Positions 1-6,048 of a stretch of DNA of 11,236 nt are shown one piece after another (the first letter of the stretch is position 1; the number at the start of each line of letters is the position of its first letter). The notes beneath the pieces are model-generated. The model worked only from the letters and a program-made list of their open reading frames with translations. It was not told the DNA's origin and made no database searches. The DNA comes from a bacterium (GTDB lineage Bacteria; UBA9089; UBA9088; JAGUXG01), in contig JASEHO010000044.1 in assembly GCA_030018505.1 (NCBI GenBank), forward strand, positions 1-11,236, in the 5' to 3' direction. A program made the position numbers and the translations under genes.

Positions 1-68
1 CACCCTGCGCATCTCGTCGGTTTTCTGCATTGCACGCTGCTTTGTGTTTTTTGGGGTGAACTTCTGTT

Positions 69-112
69 AAAAAAGAGCAGGCACTCACATCTATGTTTTG
101 TGCCTGCCCTCT
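69..112 (-). terminator. Rho-independent terminator after the glutamate synthase gene
   Basis: Read on the minus strand, GCAGGCAC (84-77 on the plus strand is its complement partner) pairs perfectly with GTGCCTGC across a 15-base loop (85-99). Three more pairs (74-76 with 110-112) extend the stem past a two-base bulge. A run of six U (69-74) follows directly. It starts about 30 bases after the glutamate synthase stop codon, so it most likely ends the minus-strand operon. Confidence 0.85.
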
Positions 113-141
113 TCCTTTTCATAAGAGACTAACTTATTGCC

Positions 142-1734
142 CTACCCCCCAAGAATAGCCTCTGCTTCTTGCCTGCCTGCATCCATCAAGTAGGGGATGC
201 CAGTCACCTTGGCACATTCCTCGGTTAATGACATAAGCTCATTTCGAGTGATTGATGCCAGATTGAAACATCGGGCCCCTGCCATAAGTTGTTGCAAGCC
301 AACCCTTATCTTCTGGGAATAGCTGTAGATTCCAATTGCACCCAATGGGACATTCTTCATCTCGTCTTTGCCTAAGAGATTTACTACCTCTTCATAGCAA
401 ACAAATATCTCGGTAGGTGTAGTGCCAAACTCATGGACTGTTTTGGGCAAATCGTCTTCCTCAATCCATTTAGCAATATTTTTGCCAACCATACCTGGAA
501 TCATAAGTGCCCGTCCCATACAGACTGCCTTTGTAAATGGAGCACCCAGAGCCAATGCCTTGAAAACACCATCTTCGCTGGAAAAGCCACCGGCAAAGGC
601 AATATCTGGCACCCTCTCGCCCTTATCTGCCAATTTTTTACAAAACTCATAAGATGCGGCATGGAGATAGAGAGAAGGCATACCCCACTCTTCCATCATT
701 CTCCATGGGCTCATTCCTGTTCCACCTGAGGCACCATCAATGGTGAGTAAATCAATCTTTGCTTTACTGCTCCATTTTATGGCCATAGCCAATTCACGCA
801 GACCATAAGCACCGGTTTTTAAGGTAATTCTCTTGAAGCCTATCTTTCGCAATCTCTCAACCTCAGCATAGAATCCCTCTTCATTTATAAACCCGAGTCT
901 GCTGTGCCTCTCAAATTCCTTAATAGATCCATCCTTAAATGCCTGTTGAATGATAGGGTCTGATGGGTCTGGGGTGACAATGTATCCGCGCCTTTGCAAC
1001 TCCTGTGCCCGCTCTAAACTCTTCACCTTGATCTCACCACCGATACATTTTGCACCCTGTCCCCATTTTAATTCAATGGTTTCCAAACCGTGTTTGGCAT
1101 GGACATATTCAGCCACACCAAGTCTTGTATCCTCAACATTCATCTGGACTAATATTTCACCATAGCCCTGATGATAACGCTTATAGGTCTCAATTCTCCT
1201 GTCCATATCCGGGGCATTCTTTACCTTCTTGTTTGCATCAAGCTCTAATGCCGGGTCAATCCCACAGACATTCTCTCCACAGACTAAGGTAACTCCAGAA
1301 ATAGCAGCGCCTACAGCAAAATGTTCCCAGTTTTTGCGGGCAATCTCAGTTGAGCCAAGTGCACCGGTAAAAATAGGGGTTTTCATCTTAACCTTTTTGT
1401 CCCAGCCATACTCTGTCTCTGTATTGACTGATGGGAAGGTAGCTGTATCCGAATTTCCAGCAATACCTGCTGACAGACCCTTGGCACCCAGAGCATAACC
1501 CTGAATATTAAGGTGAGAGTAATCTATAGGATAATTCTTATCTCCACCTGCAGTTATCTCTCCAAACGGCCCTGGATAGATAACCTCACGGCCCCTGAAG
1601 CTGGCCACAAATACCTCGCAGTTTCCCCGACATCCATCTACGCACCTTGTGCATAGACCACTTGATGGAACTACGCTCCTTGAGCGGTTAGATGTCCTTG
1701 TAGCATCATTCGCATTTGGTTGTTGTAAATTCAT
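142..1734 (-). CDS. FMN-binding glutamate synthase family protein (GltB-like synthase domain)
   Basis: 530 residues. It resembles the central FMN domain of the glutamate synthase large subunit, which turns 2-oxoglutarate plus ammonia into two-electron-reduced glutamate product. Visible signatures are GQGAK..GGE (226-234) and IDGASGGTGMSP (332-343), both matching GltB phosphate/FMN-site motifs, followed by AFAGGFSSEDGVFKALALGA (379-398). Near the N terminus lies a CxxCxxxCxxxC cluster (C28, C31, C35, C39), which probably binds iron-sulfur or zinc. There is no class II glutamine amidotransferase domain and no NADPH-binding GltD partner in the window, so the ammonia and electron donors must come from elsewhere, or the enzyme uses free ammonia. 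The start is well set by AGGAGG six bases upstream. Expression is probably gated by the ANTAR-type leader just before it (1766-1839), and a terminator follows at 69-112. Family assignment is firm; the exact reaction in this cell is inferred. Confidence 0.9.
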   Translation of the reverse strand: MNLQQPNANDATRTSNRSRSVVPSSGLCTRCVDGCRGNCEVFVASFRGREVIYPGPFGEITAGGDKNYPIDYSHLNIQGYALGAKGLSAGIAGNSDTATFPSVNTETEYGWDKKVKMKTPIFTGALGSTEIARKNWEHFAVGAAISGVTLVCGENVCGIDPALELDANKKVKNAPDMDRRIETYKRYHQGYGEILVQMNVEDTRLGVAEYVHAKHGLETIELKWGQGAKCIGGEIKVKSLERAQELQRRGYIVTPDPSDPIIQQAFKDGSIKEFERHSRLGFINEEGFYAEVERLRKIGFKRITLKTGAYGLRELAMAIKWSSKAKIDLLTIDGASGGTGMSPWRMMEEWGMPSLYLHAASYEFCKKLADKGERVPDIAFAGGFSSEDGVFKALALGAPFTKAVCMGRALMIPGMVGKNIAKWIEEDDLPKTVHEFGTTPTEIFVCYEEVVNLLGKDEMKNVPLGAIGIYSYSQKIRVGLQQLMAGARCFNLASITRNELMSLTEECAKVTGIPYLMDAGRQEAEAILGG

Positions 1735-1765
1735 TATTTACCTCCTTTTGGCATTCCTTAAAAAC

Positions 1766-1797
1766 AAAAAAGGCGCCTTCTTTTTTTGAAAGACACC
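1766..1797 (-). terminator. Conditional (attenuator) terminator in the glutamate synthase leader
   Basis: On the minus strand GGUGUCUUU (1797-1789) pairs with GAAGGCGCC (1780-1772). All nine pairs form, three of them G-U, around an eight-base loop rich in A. Six U follow (1771-1766), then G and five more U. Its 5' arm is also the 3' half of hexaloop hairpin P2 (1789-1806), so P2 and the terminator exclude each other. It stands before, not after, the glutamate synthase gene and well downstream of any promoter I can see, as expected for an attenuator inside an operon. Confidence 0.8.
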
Positions 1798-1839
1798 TCT
1801 GTCTTTTATGCTTCTCCAATACCACTTTGTATTAGAGAA
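1789..1839 (-). promoter_or_regulatory. ANTAR dual-hexaloop RNA target (P1 and P2 hairpins)
   Basis: Minus-strand RNA, 5' to 3'. Hairpin P1 has the arm UUCUCUAAUAC (1839-1829), loop AAAGUG (1828-1823) and arm GUAUUGGAGAA (1822-1812): 11 pairs, one of them U-G. After a five-base linker, hairpin P2 has the arm AAAGAC (1806-1801), loop AGAGGU (1800-1795) and arm GUCUUU (1794-1789): six pairs. Both loops are exactly six bases with A at position 1 and G at position 4, the known recognition rule for ANTAR-domain antiterminators (EutV, NasR). P2 overlaps the terminator at 1766-1797, the classic arrangement in which protein binding to P1-P2 blocks termination. A GAF-ANTAR gene starts the same operon. 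The structures are seen directly; binding is inferred. Confidence 0.85.
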
Positions 1840-1859
1840 CAATAAAATAACATTAAAGA

Positions 1860-2972
1860 TTATATCCTGTCAATCATTTTCTTTACATATCTGGCGATAG
1901 CAGGAGAGGCAGTCAGTCCAGGGGATTCTATGCCGATAAGATTAATCAATCCCGGTAAACCCAGTGCTATTTCGTGACTTATGACAAAATCCCTGGCAGG
2001 TTCTCCTTCGGCTTGAAGTTTTGGTCTGATGCCAGCCATATCTGGGGTAATGTCTGATTCTTCTACAAAGGGAAGGATTGGTCTCGTAGATTCCAGAAAA
2101 TCCTTTTTATGTCCCTCCTCTACCTGGTAATCAATCTCATCAATATAGAAGGCGTTTGGACCTAATTTTACTCGGCCTTGCAAGTCTAAAACAGTATGTA
2201 TGCCAAGACCTATGGTTGTAGGAGGAGGATAGATAAGGTGATGGATAAGTTTATGCTTATCTGCCCCAAGATTAAAATATTCACCCTTGCAATAATGTAT
2301 TCGATATCCTGCCACATCAATATCAATCCCGGCTAAGGCGGCGACTTTATCTGCACAAAGCCCTGCGGAATTAATTACTATCCGGCTCAAGAAGGAGAAT
2401 CTCTCTCCATCCGCATCCAGAATGCCTACCTCATACCCATCAGTTTTCTTCTCGATGGATTCTACCTCACAGCCATATGCAAAATCTACACCCTTTGCTC
2501 TGGCTGATCTTTCAAAGTATTTCATTAGACTATGGGTATCGATGATTCCTGTTGAGCCAGACCATAGGGCTGACAAGACATTAATATGTGGCTCTATCTG
2601 TTGGACATCTTTTTGAGAGAGGATTTGAAGGTTATGGACGCCATTATCTCTTCCCCTGGCCAACAACTCCTCAAGCCCCTCAATCTCTTTGTCATTTAAG
2701 GCGACAATTAACTTGCCTACCCTTTGATAGGGGATTTGATGGCTGGTGCATATCTGATAAAGGAGTTGGTTACCTTCAACACACAATTTAGCCTTTAATG
2801 AACCCTTGGGATAATAGATTCCAGAATGAATAACCTCGCTATTTCGACTGCTGGTCTCCTCTCCAAAGTGTTCATGCCGTTCGATGACCAATATTTCTTT
2901 GTTGGCTATCTCTGCCGCAATAGCCAGCCCAACAACCCCGGCTCCAATAATAGTTATTTCTACTTTTTCCAA
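1860..2972 (-). CDS. FAD-dependent oxidoreductase, L-2-hydroxyglutarate oxidase/dehydrogenase (LhgO) type
   Basis: 370 residues of the DAO family. The N terminus carries the Rossmann FAD motif GAGVVG (10-15). The stretch SSRNSEVIHSGIYYPKGSLK, followed by a VGKLIVA segment, is characteristic of the LhgO/L-2-hydroxyglutarate dehydrogenase branch. Known members oxidise L-2-hydroxyglutarate to 2-oxoglutarate and pass electrons to the membrane quinone pool. No signal peptide or membrane segment is evident. The start is a TTG with AAGGA ten bases upstream; no ATG lies in frame closer to the HEPN stop. It sits 37 bases after the HEPN gene and is the last gene before the conditional terminator, so it may be expressed when glutamate synthase is not. 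Its product, 2-oxoglutarate, is the carbon acceptor for glutamate synthase, which would fit the context. The substrate is inferred from family; related branches oxidise other 2-hydroxy acids or glycerol phosphate. Confidence 0.8.
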   Translation of the reverse strand: MEKVEITIIGAGVVGLAIAAEIANKEILVIERHEHFGEETSSRNSEVIHSGIYYPKGSLKAKLCVEGNQLLYQICTSHQIPYQRVGKLIVALNDKEIEGLEELLARGRDNGVHNLQILSQKDVQQIEPHINVLSALWSGSTGIIDTHSLMKYFERSARAKGVDFAYGCEVESIEKKTDGYEVGILDADGERFSFLSRIVINSAGLCADKVAALAGIDIDVAGYRIHYCKGEYFNLGADKHKLIHHLIYPPPTTIGLGIHTVLDLQGRVKLGPNAFYIDEIDYQVEEGHKKDFLESTRPILPFVEESDITPDMAGIRPKLQAEGEPARDFVISHEIALGLPGLINLIGIESPGLTASPAIARYVKKMIDRI

Positions 2973-3009
2973 TGAATTTAGTTCCTTGTAGGAATTTTGG
3001 ATTTTATCT

Positions 3010-3411
3010 TCACTTAGAGCATATCCCTTCAGGCAAAATAGACAGCACTAATTGTTTAATCTTATTGGTAGCTTCAAAGGCGGCTGATACATCTTCTTCT
3101 TCAGGCCAAAACTCAAAATCATAGCGTAACTCCACAGCATAATCTGTAAGGAATATAGTTTCTTCTACCAAATCTGAAAAGCGGTTATCTATTGTAGCAC
3201 ACAAATCTAAAAGCTCTTCAATATCATGGGTTTTGGGAAAAAGCACACCATTGAAACACAAAAACGCTTTCAGATATTTCTCTGCGGCCTGTTGAGCATG
3301 AAAACAGATAGTATCTAAAGATTTTCCACTTTCCATCATAGTCGTTAAGTTGGTAATATCACTTTCAGCCTTTTTAATCCAGCCTATAGATACATCCTTA
3401 TTCCCTTTCAT
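3010..3411 (-). CDS. HEPN domain protein, partner of the MNT nucleotidyltransferase
   Basis: 133 residues from the chosen ATG. It is an all-helical HEPN domain of the PF05168 kind, with FHAQQAAEKYLKAFL (37-51), PKTHDIEELL (59-68) and a late helix ending YAVELRYDFEF. A longer frame opens at 3444, but the internal ATG at 3411 has a strong GGGAGGG about six bases upstream and gives only a 14-base overlap with the MNT gene, so I chose it. HEPN/MNT pairs are known as toxin-antitoxin systems in which the HEPN protein is an RNase and the MNT protein neutralises it, in the studied case by AMP transfer. The RX4-6H RNase motif of those toxins is not visible here: R96 is followed by YDFEFW. Activity as a toxin is therefore uncertain; a role as a substrate- or nucleotide-binding partner is equally possible. 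Confidence 0.85.
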   Translation of the reverse strand: MKGNKDVSIGWIKKAESDITNLTTMMESGKSLDTICFHAQQAAEKYLKAFLCFNGVLFPKTHDIEELLDLCATIDNRFSDLVEETIFLTDYAVELRYDFEFWPEEEDVSAAFEATNKIKQLVLSILPEGICSK

Positions 3412-3745
3412 ATAAAACCCTCCCTTCTCGTAACACCGAGGCAATAAAAGATGTTGAAGCTGATTCCCAATCCTTAACTTCTTCCGGGGTGTAAATCACG
3501 ATATCTTTGGATGGGAAAAACCCTCTTAATGCAAGTCTTACAGGGATACTGCGTTTACATCTTGGTAAATCAGAATGTTGAATAATCAAAATATCAATAT
3601 CACTTACCGCGGTTGCCTCATCCCTTGCATAGGAACCAAAAAGGATGATTTTTTCAGGTTGAGTGATTTTGAGTATCTGGTTAACAATATCCTTTAGCAA
3701 ACTTCCATCAACTTTTTTTAAGTTTTTTTCTTGTCGAGTAGACAT
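3398..3745 (-). CDS. MNT-type minimal nucleotidyltransferase
   Basis: 115 residues, the usual size of a stand-alone minimal nucleotidyltransferase. The catalytic signature GSYAR (37-41) with D49 and D51 in SDIDILI is intact. D81 in KDIVIY supplies the likely third metal-binding carboxylate, so the enzyme should be able to transfer a nucleotide. Such proteins act with a HEPN partner, and the HEPN gene here overlaps its 3' end by 14 bases. The start ATG has GAGGT eight bases upstream. Only 15 bases separate it from the glnA stop, so it is almost certainly co-transcribed and may be translated by ribosomes leaving glnA. The transferred group and target are unknown; AMP onto the HEPN partner is the best guess from studied relatives. 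Confidence 0.88.
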   Translation of the reverse strand: MSTRQEKNLKKVDGSLLKDIVNQILKITQPEKIILFGSYARDEATAVSDIDILIIQHSDLPRCKRSIPVRLALRGFFPSKDIVIYTPEEVKDWESASTSFIASVLREGRVLYERE

Positions 3746-3760
3746 CTTTTCGACCTCGTA

Positions 3761-5092
3761 TTATAAAATAGGCAGAAACTTTTCTAACTCATACTGGGTT
3801 ACCTGAATGCGATACTCTTCCCACTCCCATTTCTTCAACTGAATAAATCGGCTAAAGACATGTTCTCCCAGTGTTTTCCTGACTAATTCGCTATTTTCTG
3901 CCAATGCAATTGCCTCTCCAAGACTATGTGGTAGGGATTCGATGCCTGCCTCTTTTCTTTCCTCATCAGTCAAATGATATAGGTTTTTATCCATAGGTTC
4001 GGGTAGTTCATATCCTTTTTCAATCCCATCCAGACCAGCAGCAAGCATAACTGCAAAGGTAAGATATGGATTGCAGGCAGGGTCAGGACATCTCAATTCA
4101 CAACGAGTAGATTGCTCCTTACCCGGATGATAAAAAGGAATTCTGATTAAAGCTGACCTATTTCGCTGTGACCAGGCAATATACACAGGTGCCTCATAAC
4201 CAGGGACAAGCCGCTTGTATGAATTTACCCACTGGGCAAAGAGACAACTTATCTCTTTAGCATGTTTCAACTGGCCGGCAATAAATTTTTTGGCTAGATC
4301 ACTTAAATGATATTTATCCTGCGGGTCAAAAAAGGCATTTCTTTCTCCCTTAAAGAGTGATTGGTGGGTGTGCATACCACTGCCATTTTGTCCAAAGATT
4401 GGTTTAGGCATAAATGTAGCATAGACGCCATATTTTTGGGCTATTTCTTTAACTACTAACCGATATGTAACCACATTATCTGCCATTTTCAAAGCATCTG
4501 CATAGCGCATATCTATTTCATGTTGCGAGTGTGCTACCTCATGATGACTGTATTCTACATGAATACCTACTGATTCTAATGCAAGTGTTGTTTCTCGCCG
4601 GAGGTCTGAGCCGGCATCAAGGGTAGTTAAATCAAAGTAACTACCTTTATCAAGCACCTGGGTTGAATCGGATGAATTGAGGTAGAAATATTCAAGCTCA
4701 GGTCCTATATAAAAATGGTCAAACCCCATATCTTTGGCTCTTTGCAATACCTTTTTTAAGACATAGCGTGGGTCTCCTTCATAAGCCTTGCCTCCAGGCT
4801 CTAATATATCACAGACCATTCGTGCCACAGCCTTTTCTTTTGGCATCCAGGGAAGTATTTGAAAGGTTGAAACATCCGGCATAGCAATCATATCACTCTC
4901 TTCAATATCCTGATAGCCGGTGATTGATGAGCCGTCAAAACCCATTCCATGGTTAAGTGCATTTTCTAATTCCACATCCGTCACAGAAAAACTCTTTAAC
5001 TGCCCTAAAATATCTGTGAACCACAAATGAATAAACTTGACATCCTTTTCTTTGACTAACTTTAGGACATCTTCCTTAGTTTGGATACTCAT
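3761..5092 (-). CDS. glnA: Glutamine synthetase type I, short (alpha) form
   Basis: 443 residues, the length of Bacillus/Thermotoga-type GSI-alpha enzymes, which lack the roughly 25-residue insertion of the enteric type. It joins glutamate and ammonia using ATP and acts as a cytoplasmic dodecamer. Signatures include GFDGSS (51-56), the metal-binding GPELEY (130-135), HEIDMRYADAL (191-201), NGSGMHTHQSLF (236-247), KRLVPGYEAP (293-302) and PDPACNPYL (336-344). The position of the Bacillus glutamine-feedback arginine, R62, is D62 here (GYQDIEESD). The NLYHL loop keeps a tyrosine (Y372) where enteric enzymes are adenylylated, but without the PPEE context. The C-terminal helix continues into an extra ELEKFLPIL tail. 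AGGAGG lies seven bases before the ATG, and a 21-base inverted repeat touches it. It sits between two nucleotidyltransferase genes in the middle of the operon. Confidence 0.97.
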   Translation of the reverse strand: MSIQTKEDVLKLVKEKDVKFIHLWFTDILGQLKSFSVTDVELENALNHGMGFDGSSITGYQDIEESDMIAMPDVSTFQILPWMPKEKAVARMVCDILEPGGKAYEGDPRYVLKKVLQRAKDMGFDHFYIGPELEYFYLNSSDSTQVLDKGSYFDLTTLDAGSDLRRETTLALESVGIHVEYSHHEVAHSQHEIDMRYADALKMADNVVTYRLVVKEIAQKYGVYATFMPKPIFGQNGSGMHTHQSLFKGERNAFFDPQDKYHLSDLAKKFIAGQLKHAKEISCLFAQWVNSYKRLVPGYEAPVYIAWSQRNRSALIRIPFYHPGKEQSTRCELRCPDPACNPYLTFAVMLAAGLDGIEKGYELPEPMDKNLYHLTDEERKEAGIESLPHSLGEAIALAENSELVRKTLGEHVFSRFIQLKKWEWEEYRIQVTQYELEKFLPIL

Positions 5093-5105
5093 TTTTTTAC
5101 CTCCT

Positions 5106-5126
5106 ATTACTAACTTAAACAGTAAT
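5106..5126 (-). repeat. Inverted repeat abutting the glnA ribosome binding site
   Basis: ATTACT and AGTAAT form a perfect six-base inverted repeat around a nine-base centre. It ends exactly where the glnA AGGAGG begins (5100-5105). As RNA it would be a weak hairpin next to the ribosome binding site; as DNA it could be an operator. Its loop does not have the ANTAR six-base form, and I cannot assign a regulator. Confidence 0.45.
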
Positions 5127-5182
5127 CCTATTGATAGCCTTCCATAAAATTCTGCTTTTTACATTCAAGATATAACAAACTC

Positions 5183-5749
5183 CTATAATCTCATCTCATC
5201 TATTCTATTTTGAATATCTTGATATCGACTCAATATCTCCGGCTGTTCAAGAACCTCTGCAAATTCCTTCAGCCAGTCTTTAATGTAATCAGTATCAAGA
5301 TGCTCATATTGTTCAATCAGAATCCCTTCGATGTCCTGCCAGTCCTGGGCTCGTCCTGCTATGGTTTTTTGGATAATCAAATCCTCTGCCGAGCAGATCC
5401 AAACCTTAAATCCTTCCATATTATAACATTTTGCCCGGGTAATAATATTCTCTTCATAACCTGGTATTGCAAGGAGAAAGTCAACAATAACATTATCCAC
5501 CTTTGTATCTACAATTAATGGATTTTCCTGGATATGTGGACGGGCACGCTCTGGAAAAACAGAGCGGATAATACCACGGACAGATGGATAATCGGTCTGT
5601 GGTACCAGTACTTTGATATCTATATCATAGGTTGTGCGAGTTCGTCCCCAGGTAGAAACAGCAAGTCCACCGATTATAGCGTATTGGTAACCATGCTTCT
5701 CCAATAATCCAATAGCTTTATGGAGTGAGGACATAATGTCCTTTTCCAT
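5183..5749 (-). CDS. Nucleotidyltransferase, AbiEii/DUF6036-like
   Basis: 188 residues from the ATG at 5749, which has AGGAGAGGAT directly upstream. An upstream ATG at 5779 is in frame but has no comparable site. The protein has the nucleotidyltransferase signature GGLAVSTWGRTRTTYDIDI (27-45) with D42 and D44 as metal ligands. D90 in VIVDFL is a likely third carboxylate, and AEDLIIQKTIAGRAQDWQDI (121-140) is the conserved helix of this group. Such proteins include type IV toxins (AbiEii) and many uncharacterised enzymes. It overlaps the preceding small gene by 32 bases and lies 90 bases before glnA, with no terminator between. A two-gene toxin-antitoxin module is plausible, as is a role in modifying a protein or RNA of the nitrogen pathway; neither is shown by the sequence. 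Confidence 0.8.
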   Translation of the reverse strand: MEKDIMSSLHKAIGLLEKHGYQYAIIGGLAVSTWGRTRTTYDIDIKVLVPQTDYPSVRGIIRSVFPERARPHIQENPLIVDTKVDNVIVDFLLAIPGYEENIITRAKCYNMEGFKVWICSAEDLIIQKTIAGRAQDWQDIEGILIEQYEHLDTDYIKDWLKEFAEVLEQPEILSRYQDIQNRIDEMRL

Positions 5750-6005
5750 ATCCTCTCCTTTTTTCCTCAAAGCGCGCAATAGAGGTATAATATATCTCCC
5801 ATACCTTCATAGTGTAGTGATATTCCCTTAGTGATGGTTCCGGCTTAAGCTTCCAGCACAGGGATATTAATTGTTTATATTCCTCCCATTTCTCAGCAGG
5901 GGTTTTTTTGCCAGCAGTGCGTATCTGCTCAATCAATTTGGATTCATTCCACGACTGATACTGAGTTATGGCTTTACGCCAGATAGTCTTGTCTAATTTC
6001 ATCAT
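5718..6005 (-). CDS. Unrecognised 95-residue protein, partner of the nucleotidyltransferase
   Basis: I do not recognise the family. The protein is small, charged and probably helical throughout, rich in Trp, Tyr, Lys and Glu, with no signal peptide or membrane segment. Its middle (EQIRTAGKKTPAEKWEEYKQ, 26-45) looks amphipathic, and the tail is basic and glycine-containing (EEKRRGYGKGHY). The start MM pair lies behind only a weak purine stretch (AGAAGAGA). Its 3' end overlaps the nucleotidyltransferase start by 32 bases, the tight linkage usual for toxin-antitoxin pairs, so it may be the antitoxin or a target adaptor. It follows the GAF-ANTAR gene by 43 bases. It is very probably a real gene because of frame length, overlap and the position in an otherwise continuous operon. 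Confidence 0.7.
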   Translation of the reverse strand: MMKLDKTIWRKAITQYQSWNESKLIEQIRTAGKKTPAEKWEEYKQLISLCWKLKPEPSLREYHYTMKVWEIYYTSIARFEEKRRGYGKGHYVLTP

Positions 6006-6048
6006 TCTATAATCTCTTCTACTGTGAATAAACCTGATTACCGATTAC

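Noticed and set aside
1..68. Short open stretches at the left edge, including a minus-strand frame reading MQKTDEMRRV at the very end and a plus-strand frame open to about 129
   Set aside because: The window cuts the region off, no ribosome site is visible, and the plus-strand frame runs through the terminator. There is not enough to call a gene.
422..1498. Several plus-strand open frames of 70-100 codons opposite the glutamate synthase gene
   Set aside because: They are antisense to a strongly conserved gene, lack ribosome sites and have no recognisable domains.
1772..1777. GGCGCC palindrome as a protein operator
   Set aside because: It is fully explained as part of the terminator arm that pairs with 1789-1797.
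5093..5182. A second ANTAR dual-hexaloop in front of glnA
   Set aside because: No pair of hairpins with six-base loops carrying A1 and G4 could be found; the only clear inverted repeat has a nine-base centre.
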